A stretch of 27,020 nt of DNA, taken from a virus. The position numbers and the translations under genes are program-made. Under the pieces are notes generated by a model. That model saw only the letters and a program-made list of their open reading frames with translations, did not search any database and was not told where the DNA came from. Position 1 is the first letter of the stretch. Every line of letters begins with the position of its first letter. Shown piece after piece: positions 1-8,800 of this stretch. The stretch is taken from IMG/VR virus record IMGVR_UViG_3300009788_000267, positions 1-27,020 of that record; one strand, 5' to 3'.

Positions 1-164
1 AGCACCTCAATTTCATAGTCGCAGCGGGTCAATCCACAAGCAATGCAGGTAATCTCTCGATCTTCGGTTCGAATGATGGGGAAGACAGCATAGCCCATAA
101 TCTCCCCAGGCTTCCGATCTTCATCGGGAGGGCGCTCATAAAGATCTTCAGAATACTTTTCCAT
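1..164 (-). CDS. Hypothetical protein, C-terminus cut by window edge
   Basis: The first 54 residues of a gene that runs off the left end are visible. The ATG at 164-162 overlaps the TAA stop of the upstream gene in the form TAATG, which suggests translational coupling. The visible part is charged and contains a CxxC pair followed by a third cysteine (CIACGLTRCDY), which may belong to a small metal-binding site, but the partner ligands are not in the window. The bases before the start (GAGCGATAATG) resemble the initiation region of the next two genes upstream. No family was recognised. Confidence 0.7.
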   Translation of the reverse strand, partial: MEKYSEDLYERPPDEDRKPGEIMGYAVFPIIRTEDREITCIACGLTRCDYEIEV

Positions 165-478
165 TATCGCTCGAAACCGACTCTCTGGGGAGCACCATGT
201 TGCTCCATTCCATTGACAGCGATGGCTGCGATTTTGCGCAGGAATTCCAAGGCATCGACCTCGCAATAATGACGCTTTCCATCCCTATCCCCCGCCAACT
301 TTTTGGGCTCGTTAACCCAGATAGCCCTAGCCTTCGACGCATACTCTTCAATGAGGAGGAGGAATTCCCCCACTTCAAGCGGGTTGGGGGTTTCGGACCC
401 ATCAGGGTTACTCCATAGAGAGTCCTGATAGGCTCTTTCGCTGTCGATTGCTCTGAAAACTTCTTCTCTGTTAGTCAT
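164..478 (-). CDS. Small phage protein, paralogue of the next gene upstream
   Basis: A 104-residue acidic, probably helical protein of unknown function. It shares its layout with the 102-residue product encoded at 495-803: an N-terminal motif of the type AIDxERxYQ, a central segment with GxF....E.Y...AR, and a C-terminal block LxFxRKxxAxxVxxMEQxG followed by RxGxE. Proteins of this general appearance, with a C-terminal MEQHGAP-like motif, are frequent in tailed phages, but I cannot attach a function. The start at 478 is preceded by AGAAAGGGAACGATAATG, giving a GGGA-type ribosome binding site. The stop overlaps the ATG of the following gene. The gap to the upstream paralogue is 16 nt, consistent with a tandem duplication. 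Confidence 0.85.
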   Translation of the reverse strand: MTNREEVFRAIDSERAYQDSLWSNPDGSETPNPLEVGEFLLLIEEYASKARAIWVNEPKKLAGDRDGKRHYCEVDALEFLRKIAAIAVNGMEQHGAPQRVGFER

Positions 479-494
479 TATCGTTCCCTTTCTG

Positions 495-803
495 TCAACT
501 CTCGTAGCCTGAACGTTCGAGAATTCCGTTTTGCTCCATACAAGCGACGCCTAGCGCCGTCACTTTTCGAACGAAATCTAGACTCCCCTCCGCTCCCAAA
601 CTTCTTTGATCTATACTATTGCCTCCGTTTTCTAATATGCTCTCCAAGCGGCGTGCTTCCTGTAAGTAGTGTTCCATGAACACAATGAACGCTCCGGTCT
701 CGTGTTTGCCGCTGGATTCGGCGGTATCCCACTTTTTCTGATACTCTCGCTCGCCATCAATCGCCTTGTATACCTCAGCTCTGCGGTCGTCTTCGTAAGT
801 CAT
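495..803 (-). CDS. Small phage protein, tandem paralogue
   Basis: A 102-residue protein of unknown function, homologous to the one encoded at 164-478 (AIDGEREYQ, then EHYLQEAR, then LDFVRKV and CMEQNG). I chose the ATG at 803 instead of the longer in-frame ATG at 836. The 803 start forms a TAATG overlap with the stop of the upstream glycosyltransferase gene, follows a good GAGGAAA ribosome binding site, and aligns with the start of the paralogue. The bases around both starts are alike (RGGRAACGATAATGACT), so the duplication probably included the translation start. The first 11 residues of the longer reading (MELLRNSEETI) have no counterpart in the paralogue. Confidence 0.85.
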   Translation of the reverse strand: MTYEDDRRAEVYKAIDGEREYQKKWDTAESSGKHETGAFIVFMEHYLQEARRLESILENGGNSIDQRSLGAEGSLDFVRKVTALGVACMEQNGILERSGYES

Positions 804-1939
804 TATCGTTTCCTCGCTATTACGTAAAAGCTCCACAGAGGATCTGGCCGTGAAGTGTACTCAAGAATGTTGAAGTTCAGCTCTTCGCGCAAAAATTGCA
901 CTAGAGTCACTGGTTCGGGGTTCCAGACGTGCTCTTTACCCACCCACGAGCCTGTTTTAGCGTGCCAAGGCTCACATTGAGGATGAGGTAGATACATGAA
1001 CAGAATCCCGTGAGGTCGTATGATGCGATGCCATAGCGTAAGCTCTTGTTTCCACTCCGTTACTTGTTCCAAACAATGAGAACTGAATACTCCGGCGAAC
1101 TGGCCGTCTCTTGCGTTCTCTATGATATTGCGGTTTCCTTTGTCTATAGGAATCGAGTTCATTAGAGGCCATTGACTGCACCCAACATCAACGTATCCGC
1201 TCTTCATGTATTCCTTGGCCTTGCATTTTACGAAGTCAGCAGCGTTTCCTGTGTTTAAGAAGTTGGGGTAGCGCTTCTCAAACCTGACATCGGAGATCTT
1301 GTTCATAACATCATCCCACTCAGGCCTAGCTACAACAACATTGAAAGGCTTCCGTCGCTGCTCTCCTTCCTCAGTCATACCCATGACAACCCGGACGTTC
1401 AAGGCAGCCGCCGCTTGGGTAGCCCAACAATCTGGGCCAACCACAAGAGAAGCAGAACCTAAAATTCTGAGTGCTTTGCGCGTATCATCAAGACTTTTAG
1501 GATTCTCTAGGGTGAGGACTTCCGCACCAGTGCTTTTCAGCCTCTCCGCTATTCTTCCGACTCTAGGCCACCCTACAATAGAATGATGAGTTTGAACGAC
1601 TACTATAGTGTTCGTATCTGCCGGTCTATCTGGCAGAAAAATTTGAGGTGTCTTTCGTGCTAAAACTACTTCAGCAAAGATGGCGAATCTCTCTACTGTT
1701 GGTGCTAGAAGCGTCCAATCATCTGTGATATCCGCATAGTGATCGGCTTGGGGTTTGGGAGTCTCAAACTCGACAATTTCATAGATTAGAGGATGATGCT
1801 CGAAAAACGGGAAAAATTCCTTCTGGGTTCGCAAGGTAAGCTGGCATGGGGCGAACTTGTAATAAAGAGCTTCGAGAGTGGGCTCCGAAAGGATGATATC
1901 ATGGATATTGCCAGATATTGTAACAAGAACTTTTTGCAT
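803..1939 (-). CDS. Glycosyltransferase (GT9-like) fused to a class I methyltransferase-like domain
   Basis: A two-domain protein of about 378 residues. The first ~200 residues look like a GT-B glycosyltransferase of the ADP-heptose transferase (GT9) type: an N-terminal Rossmann-like strand (VLVTISGNIHD), and a second half with GSASLVVGPDCWATQAAAALNV, cited here only as the region at residues 165-185, which is the place of the GT9 nucleotide-sugar-binding loop. Residues ~235-378 resemble a class I SAM-dependent methyltransferase: VDVGCSQWP in the SAM-binding position, FSSHCLEQV in the usual 'SxHxLEH' place, then IIRPHGILFMYLPHP. Two starts are possible. ATG 1951 has no purine-rich leader, whereas ATG 1939 follows GAGTGAAACA, so 1939 is preferred. 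Substrate unknown; DNA base, virion protein or host glycan are all possible. The stop overlaps the next start. Confidence 0.75.
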   Translation of the reverse strand: MQKVLVTISGNIHDIILSEPTLEALYYKFAPCQLTLRTQKEFFPFFEHHPLIYEIVEFETPKPQADHYADITDDWTLLAPTVERFAIFAEVVLARKTPQIFLPDRPADTNTIVVVQTHHSIVGWPRVGRIAERLKSTGAEVLTLENPKSLDDTRKALRILGSASLVVGPDCWATQAAAALNVRVVMGMTEEGEQRRKPFNVVVARPEWDDVMNKISDVRFEKRYPNFLNTGNAADFVKCKAKEYMKSGYVDVGCSQWPLMNSIPIDKGNRNIIENARDGQFAGVFSSHCLEQVTEWKQELTLWHRIIRPHGILFMYLPHPQCEPWHAKTGSWVGKEHVWNPEPVTLVQFLREELNFNILEYTSRPDPLWSFYVIARKR

Positions 1940-1998
1940 TGTTTCACTCATGCAGTTTGTTGTAATCGTGTCGTATGGTTTGCTATAACTTTAGTGAA

Positions 1999-3861
1999 TT
2001 AATTGATGTCAAGTAGTAATTTCCGTGCTGAGCCGTCCGAACCCATTAGTCTTTCGATGTGGGCTTCCGCATCTTCACCAGAGGTAATCTTGATCAGACA
2101 GCGAGTTTCGGGGTTCATTGCATATTCTCGAACCTCTGAGGGGTTTGCCTCTCCATGCCCTTTCAATCGTACAATAGGAGCAGATTTGCCACTTTTGGGT
2201 AGTGTTTTTCTCACTTCTTGCAACGTATGGCCATAAAAGCGCGTGCTCTTATGAGTAGCTACGAAAAGTGGAGCATCCACGATATAAAGCATCTCGGTAG
2301 AAATGAGCTGTGGCATATACAGTGTGAAAAACGCCAGACAAAGGGCTGCGATGTGTTGCCCATCAGGATCCGAGTCGGGCATCAGTAGTAGTTTTCCGAT
2401 TCTGCATTTAGCTGGTTCGCATAAGTCTCCGGTTTTGGTCCCTATGCAGGTGATGATATCCTGAATCTCTCGGTTGGCGAGGAACTTAAATGCGGATATC
2501 CGGCTAGCATTAGGAATCTTGCCTTTGAGGCCCAGCACTTCCTGATAATAAGCGTTGCGTGCTAATTTGATAGAACCTCCGGCTGATTCTCCCTCACATA
2601 TGAAAAGCTCTCGTTCGTGCGGTTTGCATTTCGGAGCCTCGGCCAATTTTCCCGGCAGTACACCACGCTTACTGTTCTTGTGTACTACCAACTTTCGTAT
2701 AGTGCTACGCTCGGCTTTGAACTTGTCTCTGGCTTTGCTAAGAGCTACTGCCCGAGCAATGATGGTATTCGTCAGATCTCGATTAGCTTGCAAGAAATCA
2801 GTAACAGGCTGAGAAAGTTGACGAGTCACTATTGCCTCCACATCTGTATTGGTCAACTGATCTTTGGTTTGACCTTTGAAATGCGGATTAGTGTGCCTCA
2901 AATGGATGGCTGCGACAACTCCGGCACGGAGATCGGACGAGACTATTTTATCGCTGCTTGTATGCTGTTCCTTGAGCAGTTTACTGATTGTTTTTTGCAG
3001 TCCTTCAAGATGGGTTCCTCCTTCGGGCGTAGGACTGCTGTTCACGAAAGAATATGTCATCTCATTGTCATCATCAGTCCATAAAATGGCGACATCCATC
3101 CCACGAGTCTGCACAAAAAGAGGTCTAGTGTGCAGAGATTTCGCACCTATGTCTTCTGCTGATTGTGCCACAAATTCAGATAGTCCTTTAGAGGACTTAA
3201 AATTTTCTCTGGTATTGTGTTCGTCATCTAGTAAGCATAGACGCAGACCAGGGCACAGATACTTCAGAGTACTAAGCCAGTCTCGTATGATAGCATGATG
3301 TATTGTGGCATTGAAACCACTGAAAGGCCCTTTGCCGTCATAATCAGGCAGAAAGTGAACGATGGTGCCTTTTTTCAAAAGGCGTCCGCCACCGGTGACT
3401 TTGACAATTTTGGAAGTAGCTTTGCCTCTTGAGAATGACTGTTTCCATTCTGTGGATTTGCGGACCGTGTGGACATTGACCCACTCAGAGAGAGCATTGA
3501 CAACAGTAACTCCAACACCGTGAAGACCAGCAGAAACTGAGTAAGCGTTCTGGTCGAACTTACCTCCCGCGCCAAGGATAGTGAAGATGGTTTCTAGTGT
3601 GGATTTGCGAGTCTTGGGGTGCTTCTCAACGGGAATGCCTCGTCCGTTATCCTGCACACTGATGGATCCATCACCGTAATGAGTGACCATAATTTCCGTG
3701 ACATGGCCTGCCATATACTCATCAATGGCGTTATCCAGAACTTCTTTGACAAGCTGGTGCAGCCCATCCGAACCCACATTTTGGATGTACATGCCGGGCC
3801 GTTCGCGAACATGAGCGGCGTCCTTGAGGACTCTGATAGACTTGGCGTTGTATTCAACCAT
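1999..3861 (-). CDS. Type IIA DNA topoisomerase, GyrB/ParE-like ATPase subunit
   Basis: A complete 620-residue B subunit, close to ParE length and without the long insertion of enterobacterial GyrB. The GHKL ATPase domain has EVLDNAIDE (40-48), DNGRGIP (71-77) and GLHGVGV (112-118); the transducer has QTKDQL (331-336), whose lysine contacts ATP in the family. The TOPRIM domain has EGESAGG (423-429) and DSDPDG (496-501), preserving the Mg-binding acidic residues, followed by KGHGEANPSEV near 567. It would hydrolyse ATP to drive strand passage together with an A subunit, to relax or supercoil phage DNA during replication. No A subunit is encoded in this window. The ATG at 3861 overlaps the upstream TAA (TAATG). 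A 47-nt gap follows the stop. Confidence 0.95.
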   Translation of the reverse strand: MVEYNAKSIRVLKDAAHVRERPGMYIQNVGSDGLHQLVKEVLDNAIDEYMAGHVTEIMVTHYGDGSISVQDNGRGIPVEKHPKTRKSTLETIFTILGAGGKFDQNAYSVSAGLHGVGVTVVNALSEWVNVHTVRKSTEWKQSFSRGKATSKIVKVTGGGRLLKKGTIVHFLPDYDGKGPFSGFNATIHHAIIRDWLSTLKYLCPGLRLCLLDDEHNTRENFKSSKGLSEFVAQSAEDIGAKSLHTRPLFVQTRGMDVAILWTDDDNEMTYSFVNSSPTPEGGTHLEGLQKTISKLLKEQHTSSDKIVSSDLRAGVVAAIHLRHTNPHFKGQTKDQLTNTDVEAIVTRQLSQPVTDFLQANRDLTNTIIARAVALSKARDKFKAERSTIRKLVVHKNSKRGVLPGKLAEAPKCKPHERELFICEGESAGGSIKLARNAYYQEVLGLKGKIPNASRISAFKFLANREIQDIITCIGTKTGDLCEPAKCRIGKLLLMPDSDPDGQHIAALCLAFFTLYMPQLISTEMLYIVDAPLFVATHKSTRFYGHTLQEVRKTLPKSGKSAPIVRLKGHGEANPSEVREYAMNPETRCLIKITSGEDAEAHIERLMGSDGSARKLLLDIN

Positions 3862-4232
3862 TAATGGAAAGTCATCCTTTTCATGCTCCGCATTTTGTAC
3901 ATGAACTTATTTGGATCGTCTCTAAATAACCTGACGTGAGCGATCAAAATGTAGACCTCGTTGGGCTCAAGGTCTCCGGTGTTGGTAGGTGCGTTTTCCG
4001 GGCGAGTGAGCAGGGTAAGCATCCATTCATCGCCCTCATTGAAACACATTTCACAGAGCCCGCTCATCACGTCCCGATATTGCGCATATTCAACATGAAG
4101 CAGCACAGGTCCTTCATCTTCAGCGTTCGGTAAATGCACTTTCGCCAAGGCAGATTGGGGGTCGGGATCTTCCCGCAAATCATACAAGAAATAGCGCATT
4201 TCTTGCTCTTCGGGCGCGAAACTGAAGTTCAT
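3861..4232 (-). CDS. Hypothetical protein
   Basis: A 123-residue acidic protein of unknown function. The start is taken at 4232 (MNFSFAPEEQ), where ATG overlaps the TGA of the DUF1508-type gene as TGATG; an upstream in-frame ATG at 4256 would lie inside that gene. The protein has a central SGLCEMCFNEGDEWMLTLL segment with a single CxxC and a basic C-terminus (FMYKMRSMKRMTFH). Its stop overlaps the topoisomerase start as TAATG, so the two may be translationally coupled. No signal peptide or membrane segment is evident. Confidence 0.8.
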   Translation of the reverse strand: MNFSFAPEEQEMRYFLYDLREDPDPQSALAKVHLPNAEDEGPVLLHVEYAQYRDVMSGLCEMCFNEGDEWMLTLLTRPENAPTNTGDLEPNEVYILIAHVRLFRDDPNKFMYKMRSMKRMTFH

Positions 4233-4429
4233 CAGTCTTTCTCGACCTTCTTGCATTCCGCGAAATCGAAGGCGCGCACCACGGTATTAATCGCTCGATT
4301 GACGTTTGCTTCGCTCACGTAGCCTTCGCTACTTGTAGCGAGGATTTCGCCATTTACAGCACGCAGACGCCATCTCCATTCCCCGGCGCTGTCTTCGTAC
4401 CTCTCAATTACAGGATTTCTATCTGACAT
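4232..4429 (-). CDS. DUF1508 (YegP-like) small protein
   Basis: A 65-residue protein that fits one DUF1508 unit: ERYEDSAGEWRWRLRAVNG followed by EILATSSEGYVSEANVNRAI. The family pattern is [D/G]xxWRWRLxAxNGxxIAxSxEGYxxxAxxxxxI. The biochemical role of the family is not established. ATG 4429 is favoured over the in-frame ATG at 4453 because a strong AGGAGG site lies five bases before it, and that site would be inside the coding sequence of the longer version. It sits between thyX and an uncharacterised gene whose start overlaps its stop. Confidence 0.85.
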   Translation of the reverse strand: MSDRNPVIERYEDSAGEWRWRLRAVNGEILATSSEGYVSEANVNRAINTVVRAFDFAECKKVEKD

Positions 4430-4433
4430 GTTT

Positions 4434-4441
4434 CCCTCCTC
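4434..4441 (-). promoter_or_regulatory. Strong ribosome binding site that sets the DUF1508 gene start
   Basis: On the minus strand this reads GAGGAGGG, five bases before ATG 4429. It is the best match to the anti-Shine-Dalgarno sequence in the left half of the window. It supports the shorter 65-residue product over the 73-residue reading from 4453. Confidence 0.7.
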
Positions 4442-4468
4442 TGGATACTCCATCAGGAAACGAAGCTC

Positions 4469-5371
4469 TCAGTGCTCCTGATTCACTATTCCAAGATGCA
4501 ACAGTTTTTCCCAGCATTCATCGCGTTCTCGACACTTTTTTAGTTTAATCCAAGACGGGTCTTGTGCTCTCTCGAAATGTTGCTGAGAGTTTCCGGTTGG
4601 ATCAGTTTGAAGCAATTCTATCATGCGCCGGAGCACCCCAATTTCGAGGCGCGTTAACTGAAGAGCCTCTAGACGGTAATCTACAAACGCTTCCCACGCT
4701 TGCGGGAATAGCTTCGCCACGATTTCGTTACCTGCTAAGGTTGCGTATTCCCGGATCTCCTGTTGAGCATGCTCATTCATGCGCAGTTTTAGGAAATGGA
4801 AAAGGTTGTGCAGATCTATTTTCCAGTATGCCTCAGTGTAATTTGAGAGCGGTAGATCCTTGCGAGCCTGTTCACGTGCGACACCCCATTCTAATCTCTC
4901 CTCGTACATCTTACGAGTCATTGCATGATTTTCGCTTTCTCTGGCAGTCAAGCGATCTCCATAGTTTGGGTTCAGATTCCCAGAACTCCCTTGCTTGTTA
5001 CCTTCGCTTTGCAGACGCCACTCTCCAGGGAGCGTGGTGGCGCACTCATCTACAGCCACCGAATATCGGGTAGAATATTCATTCACCGATGCAGTTCTGT
5101 GTCGTATCCATTGTCGCCACGTGTCCATCGGCACCCGAACACGAAACTTTAACTCTGCCATCTCGAAAGGTGTCGTATGATGGTGCCTCATTAAAAATCG
5201 AATTAGAGTCCGATCGTCGGAGGTGTGCTGAGTGCCCTCACCGTAACATACACGAGCAGCTTCTACAATGGAATAGTCCTCTCCCATCCAATCCACTAAA
5301 CAGATATTGCCGCCGCTTCCAACTTGGAATTTTTTCCATCTTAGGGCATTTCCCGCTTCTTGATTGCTCAT
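4469..5371 (-). CDS. thyX: Flavin-dependent thymidylate synthase ThyX
   Basis: A 300-residue ThyX, which makes dTMP from dUMP using methylene-tetrahydrofolate, FAD and NADPH. The diagnostic RHRx7S motif is present as RHRTASVNEYS (90-100), followed by TRYS. Other family landmarks are HHTTPFE (64-70), the AREQARKDLP block near 165-174, and LHNLFHFLKLRMNEHAQQEIREYA, starting near 187, which carries the C-terminal active-site arginine helix. It is longer than many ThyX proteins because of an extra C-terminal ~60 residues. ATG 5371 follows TGGAGAAACA and overlaps the TGA of the upstream gene as ATGA. Together with the polymerase and deoxyribosyltransferase it forms a nucleotide-supply block; phages use ThyX to sustain dTTP for replication. 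Confidence 0.96.
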   Translation of the reverse strand: MSNQEAGNALRWKKFQVGSGGNICLVDWMGEDYSIVEAARVCYGEGTQHTSDDRTLIRFLMRHHHTTPFEMAELKFRVRVPMDTWRQWIRHRTASVNEYSTRYSVAVDECATTLPGEWRLQSEGNKQGSSGNLNPNYGDRLTARESENHAMTRKMYEERLEWGVAREQARKDLPLSNYTEAYWKIDLHNLFHFLKLRMNEHAQQEIREYATLAGNEIVAKLFPQAWEAFVDYRLEALQLTRLEIGVLRRMIELLQTDPTGNSQQHFERAQDPSWIKLKKCRERDECWEKLLHLGIVNQEH

Positions 5372-5856
5372 TGTTTCTCCACGTAGTCAGTAAGAAAAGA
5401 ATTGACGATGTTAATGGCCGCATTTAACGATTCTACTCGATAGCCGGTAGCTTCGCGAATCATAGAGTGTTCATGCAAATTGCCTTCGTTCTCTATTATC
5501 AGAACCACCGGTTTGTTGAAGGCTTTCGCCCAAGCTATCTCCATGACAGTTCCGATAGAGACTATCTTAGCGCCTTTGAGATAGGCCACCAACATATCAC
5601 AATGCATGACATCGTAATAGTCTCGGGTCGTAATAGCTCTCGAAGTACTGAGAGGACGCCGCATGCCGTTCTGCCCATCATCGTAAGCATCTTTAATACA
5701 AACTTCGCTATCCAAATATTCTTTGCACCGCAGAGGAGATATCCCAACGATTCCGTCATTTAACTTGGTCTTGAAGTGCTCACGCCAGCTCGTAGCGCTA
5801 CCAAAACTCTCTCCTGTGATAGGACCTGCCAAATAGCATGTGATCGCTCTACTCAT
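5368..5856 (-). CDS. Nucleoside 2-deoxyribosyltransferase-like enzyme
   Basis: A 162-residue protein of the nucleoside 2-deoxyribosyltransferase fold. Visible landmarks are YLAGPITG (8-15), an aspartate in HCDMLVAYL (85-93), and GTVMEIAWAKAFNKPVV (102-118), in which E106 is in the place of the catalytic glutamate. Family members exchange or hydrolyse the base of (deoxy)nucleosides or nucleotides. The aspartate-GT motif is changed to SIGT here, so activity may differ from classical enzymes; a nucleotide hydrolase is an alternative. ATG 5856 has a strong AAGGAGTCTTAAATG leader. It lies 15 nt after the polymerase gene and overlaps thyX by 4 nt, which points to a role in the same deoxynucleotide pathway. 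Confidence 0.85.
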   Translation of the reverse strand: MSRAITCYLAGPITGESFGSATSWREHFKTKLNDGIVGISPLRCKEYLDSEVCIKDAYDDGQNGMRRPLSTSRAITTRDYYDVMHCDMLVAYLKGAKIVSIGTVMEIAWAKAFNKPVVLIIENEGNLHEHSMIREATGYRVESLNAAINIVNSFLTDYVEKQ

Positions 5857-5871
5857 TTAAGACTCCTTTAT

Positions 5872-8800
5872 TCATGCGGCTTCTTTCATCCTCTCGGCCT
5901 CTTTCTTGCGAAGGCGATTCATCATATAATCCAGGTGGAGCTGGGTTCCGTCCCAGGGCTCTATTTCTCCCCACTTCAAGCCGATTTCGAAATCGACTTC
6001 GAGAGGTATGTTGAATTGTACTCCCCATATCTCTTTCATGCGTTCCATAAGTTTTGCGGTGAAGAAAGGCTGAATAGCTGCCATAGCCTCTGGAACCTCT
6101 TCAATTGGAACCTGAATCAGACAAGAGTCATGAACAACGTCCTCAATCTGCCAGCAATCCTTATCGGGATGGATATGCCATTTACCCGTTTCTATAAGCC
6201 ACTCAGAAAGCATAGCAGCTCCAAGGAATGCTCCATCCGACGAGATGCCTTGAATAGGACTGTTGCGGGCGATGCGCTTGGCGCGGGCGATTTCCCCCTT
6301 GTCCGCCAGACCTAGCATGAAGGTGATCAGGCGGCGTCTGCGACCTATGGGACTTTCTACATATCCATTCTGCTCCGCAAAATCCTCTATGTCGAAGAAC
6401 CATTGTTCGGCTGCATCGAACTGTTTGAAGAAGTCGGCAATTCGGCCTTGGACTACCCCGATATCTGCCACATTCAATTGCTGCGCGATGGCCTTGGCTC
6501 CGCGTCCGAACATGGAGCCGAATACGATTTGCTTGGTGTCATTTCGCTGGATCTTGGTGACTTTCTCGATATCGACCTGATACATTTCGCTGGCAGTGGA
6601 TTTATGTAGATCACCTGCAATTCCTGCGAATTTTTTGGCCTGACACAGCTTCTCAAACTCGGGATCTTTGGTAATAGCCCTCTCAGCCATCTTGAGAGCT
6701 TTGTGGGCGTATTTACCGCCCTCTCGAAGCTCCTCTATATCGGCATCCAGCAAGGCCACACCGGCCTCTAACACAGGATATCTCAGTTTGGGGTGTTTGG
6801 CTGCGTATTTGTTGCTCAGTTCAAGATACGTCATCCGGGCCTTTTTGCCCATATGAAAAGCCTTAGCCAACGAAGGACATTGAGCTAGGATACCCCACCA
6901 ACGGATCTCTGAAGTCATGAAGTCGAGCTGAACCAGGGCTGTCCCGGGCTCGGCCGCATACATGTTCTTGATTTCTTTCTTGGCCCAATTATCGGCTCTG
7001 GGGACTTGTTGAAGGTTGGGCTCGGTACAAGAGGATCGTCCGGTGTCTGTCGTGGTCACCCAGAAACTCGGGCGCACACGAGAGTCCTTACTGCCCTCAG
7101 CATCCATTTTAGGATCGAGGAAATCAAAAATAGATTGAACGTAGGAAGTCGCCAACTTCTTGAGGCCTGAATGCTCCTTGAGCATACCCACTTCTTCACG
7201 GATCTCGTAATACTTTTGTTGGAAATGCTTATCTAGTTTGCCTGTGGGTACTTCTTTCCCTTTACTGGGCCCGTACAGTATCTTCCTTTTGCTCTTACCG
7301 AAGTCAATAGGTTCCAGTCCCATCACGTCAAAGAACAGGGTACGTTTGTGGTCGTCTTTGTTAATATCGAAGACCCAATCTCCTTCAGAAGCGAAGATGG
7401 GCTTCATCTTGCCTCCCAGTTCTCTCTTTCGCATAACTGCGTTTGTCTTCCTGGCGGGCTTACTGGTTTTCCACCACTTCTTGATTTGAGCCATGCGGAT
7501 TGTGATAGGGCTTTTCTTCGCATTACTCAAGAGACGTAACTGATCAATATCCACCCACAAGCCGTTGGAGCCCATGATGGCGTTCATTCGCACAACAGGC
7601 TCAAACCAATGCTCGCTCAGTTTGAGTAATTGTTCTTTGTAATCTTCCCGTTTTGCTCGCTCAAGGATGTTGAAGAACAGGCGATAGGTATACACAACAT
7701 CACTACATCCGTACTTAGCCAACCTTCCTATTTCGACTTCTAGCATCCGTCCTTGATTACGCATGCGCTCGATTTCTGGGTCCTCTCCGTACTTCTCGAC
7801 ATTCAAATAGTCTCGAATTAGAGTTTCCAGTCTATAAGGCTTGTCCATTGATTTGCCACGGTTCTCGTCCTGGCAATACGCCATCGTCATAGTATCCATG
7901 AGAGGGCGATTGAATTTGGTGATACCCAATCCAAAATTGAATATCATTCTACAATCGAATTCCATGTTGTGGAACACCCAGTACCGGAATGGAGGATTTG
8001 GATGTGTGAAGAGCTTTATGAGCGCAGCATCGAGACGTTTGTACTCTTCTATAGTGAAGCCAGATTGCGGGTGGTGGTATGGGATAGCAACTGCGTTCTT
8101 GCCATCGTGGCAGAACTGGAACATACCTAGGATGTTGTCGTAGCGTTTGTTTAGACCTTTGGTTTCAGTGTCGCACGAGATGACCTTGATGTTCGGATCC
8201 GTTAGCAAGAAGTCTACATATTTCTCGATTTCATCAATGTCCTCAAGGAACTTATACTTCCACGGTTTGGACCAGCGATTTGCTTTCTTTGCAAGCTTCT
8301 CGGATCCCAATATGAGCTGCAAGTCATTCTTCCACTGCTCATACAAATTCTGTCTACGTAGGATATATGCTGGATGAAAAGTGGCAAATACCTTTCCGAT
8401 GGAATCGTGCTCAAAGTGCTGGCCGCGAGCCACGGTGATCTTAGGAGCATCTGGAAACAGTGCTTTGAGAGCTGTACCTCCCAATACCACTATCTTGGTA
8501 GGTTTGAGTTTTTTGATGTCCGCTCTAAGATGTTTGCGGCAAGCTTTGGATGCAGCGGGATCCGGCGGAACGGTCTCTGCGGCCTCATTGCGTGGCCAGT
8601 AACGCGCGATGTTGGTGTACGCGACAGACGCCCCACGTTTGTTCAGTTTGCGGAGAGTGTCCCGGAGTAGCTTTCCAGATCGGCCAATGAAAGGCAAACC
8701 ATCAGAGGCTTCGTTTTCACCTGGAGCCTCTCCGATAAAAAGGATAATCTCTTTTGGATTCCTGGTGCCCACGCGGATTTGGGTGGGTACAAGATGACAT

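Noticed and set aside
1952-1998. Partial likeness to a T7-type promoter (minus strand CATACGACACGATTACA)
   Set aside because: The match to the T7 consensus covers only a few bases, there is no second example in the window, and no phage RNA polymerase gene was seen.
2617-3084. 155-codon open frame on the plus strand
   Set aside because: It is antisense to the transducer region of the topoisomerase and has no protein-like motifs.
4564-5073. 169-codon open frame on the plus strand
   Set aside because: It is antisense to thyX, whose motifs are unambiguous.
5776-6315. 179-codon open frame on the plus strand
   Set aside because: It is antisense to the conserved polymerase C-terminus and the deoxyribosyltransferase gene, and no family was recognised.
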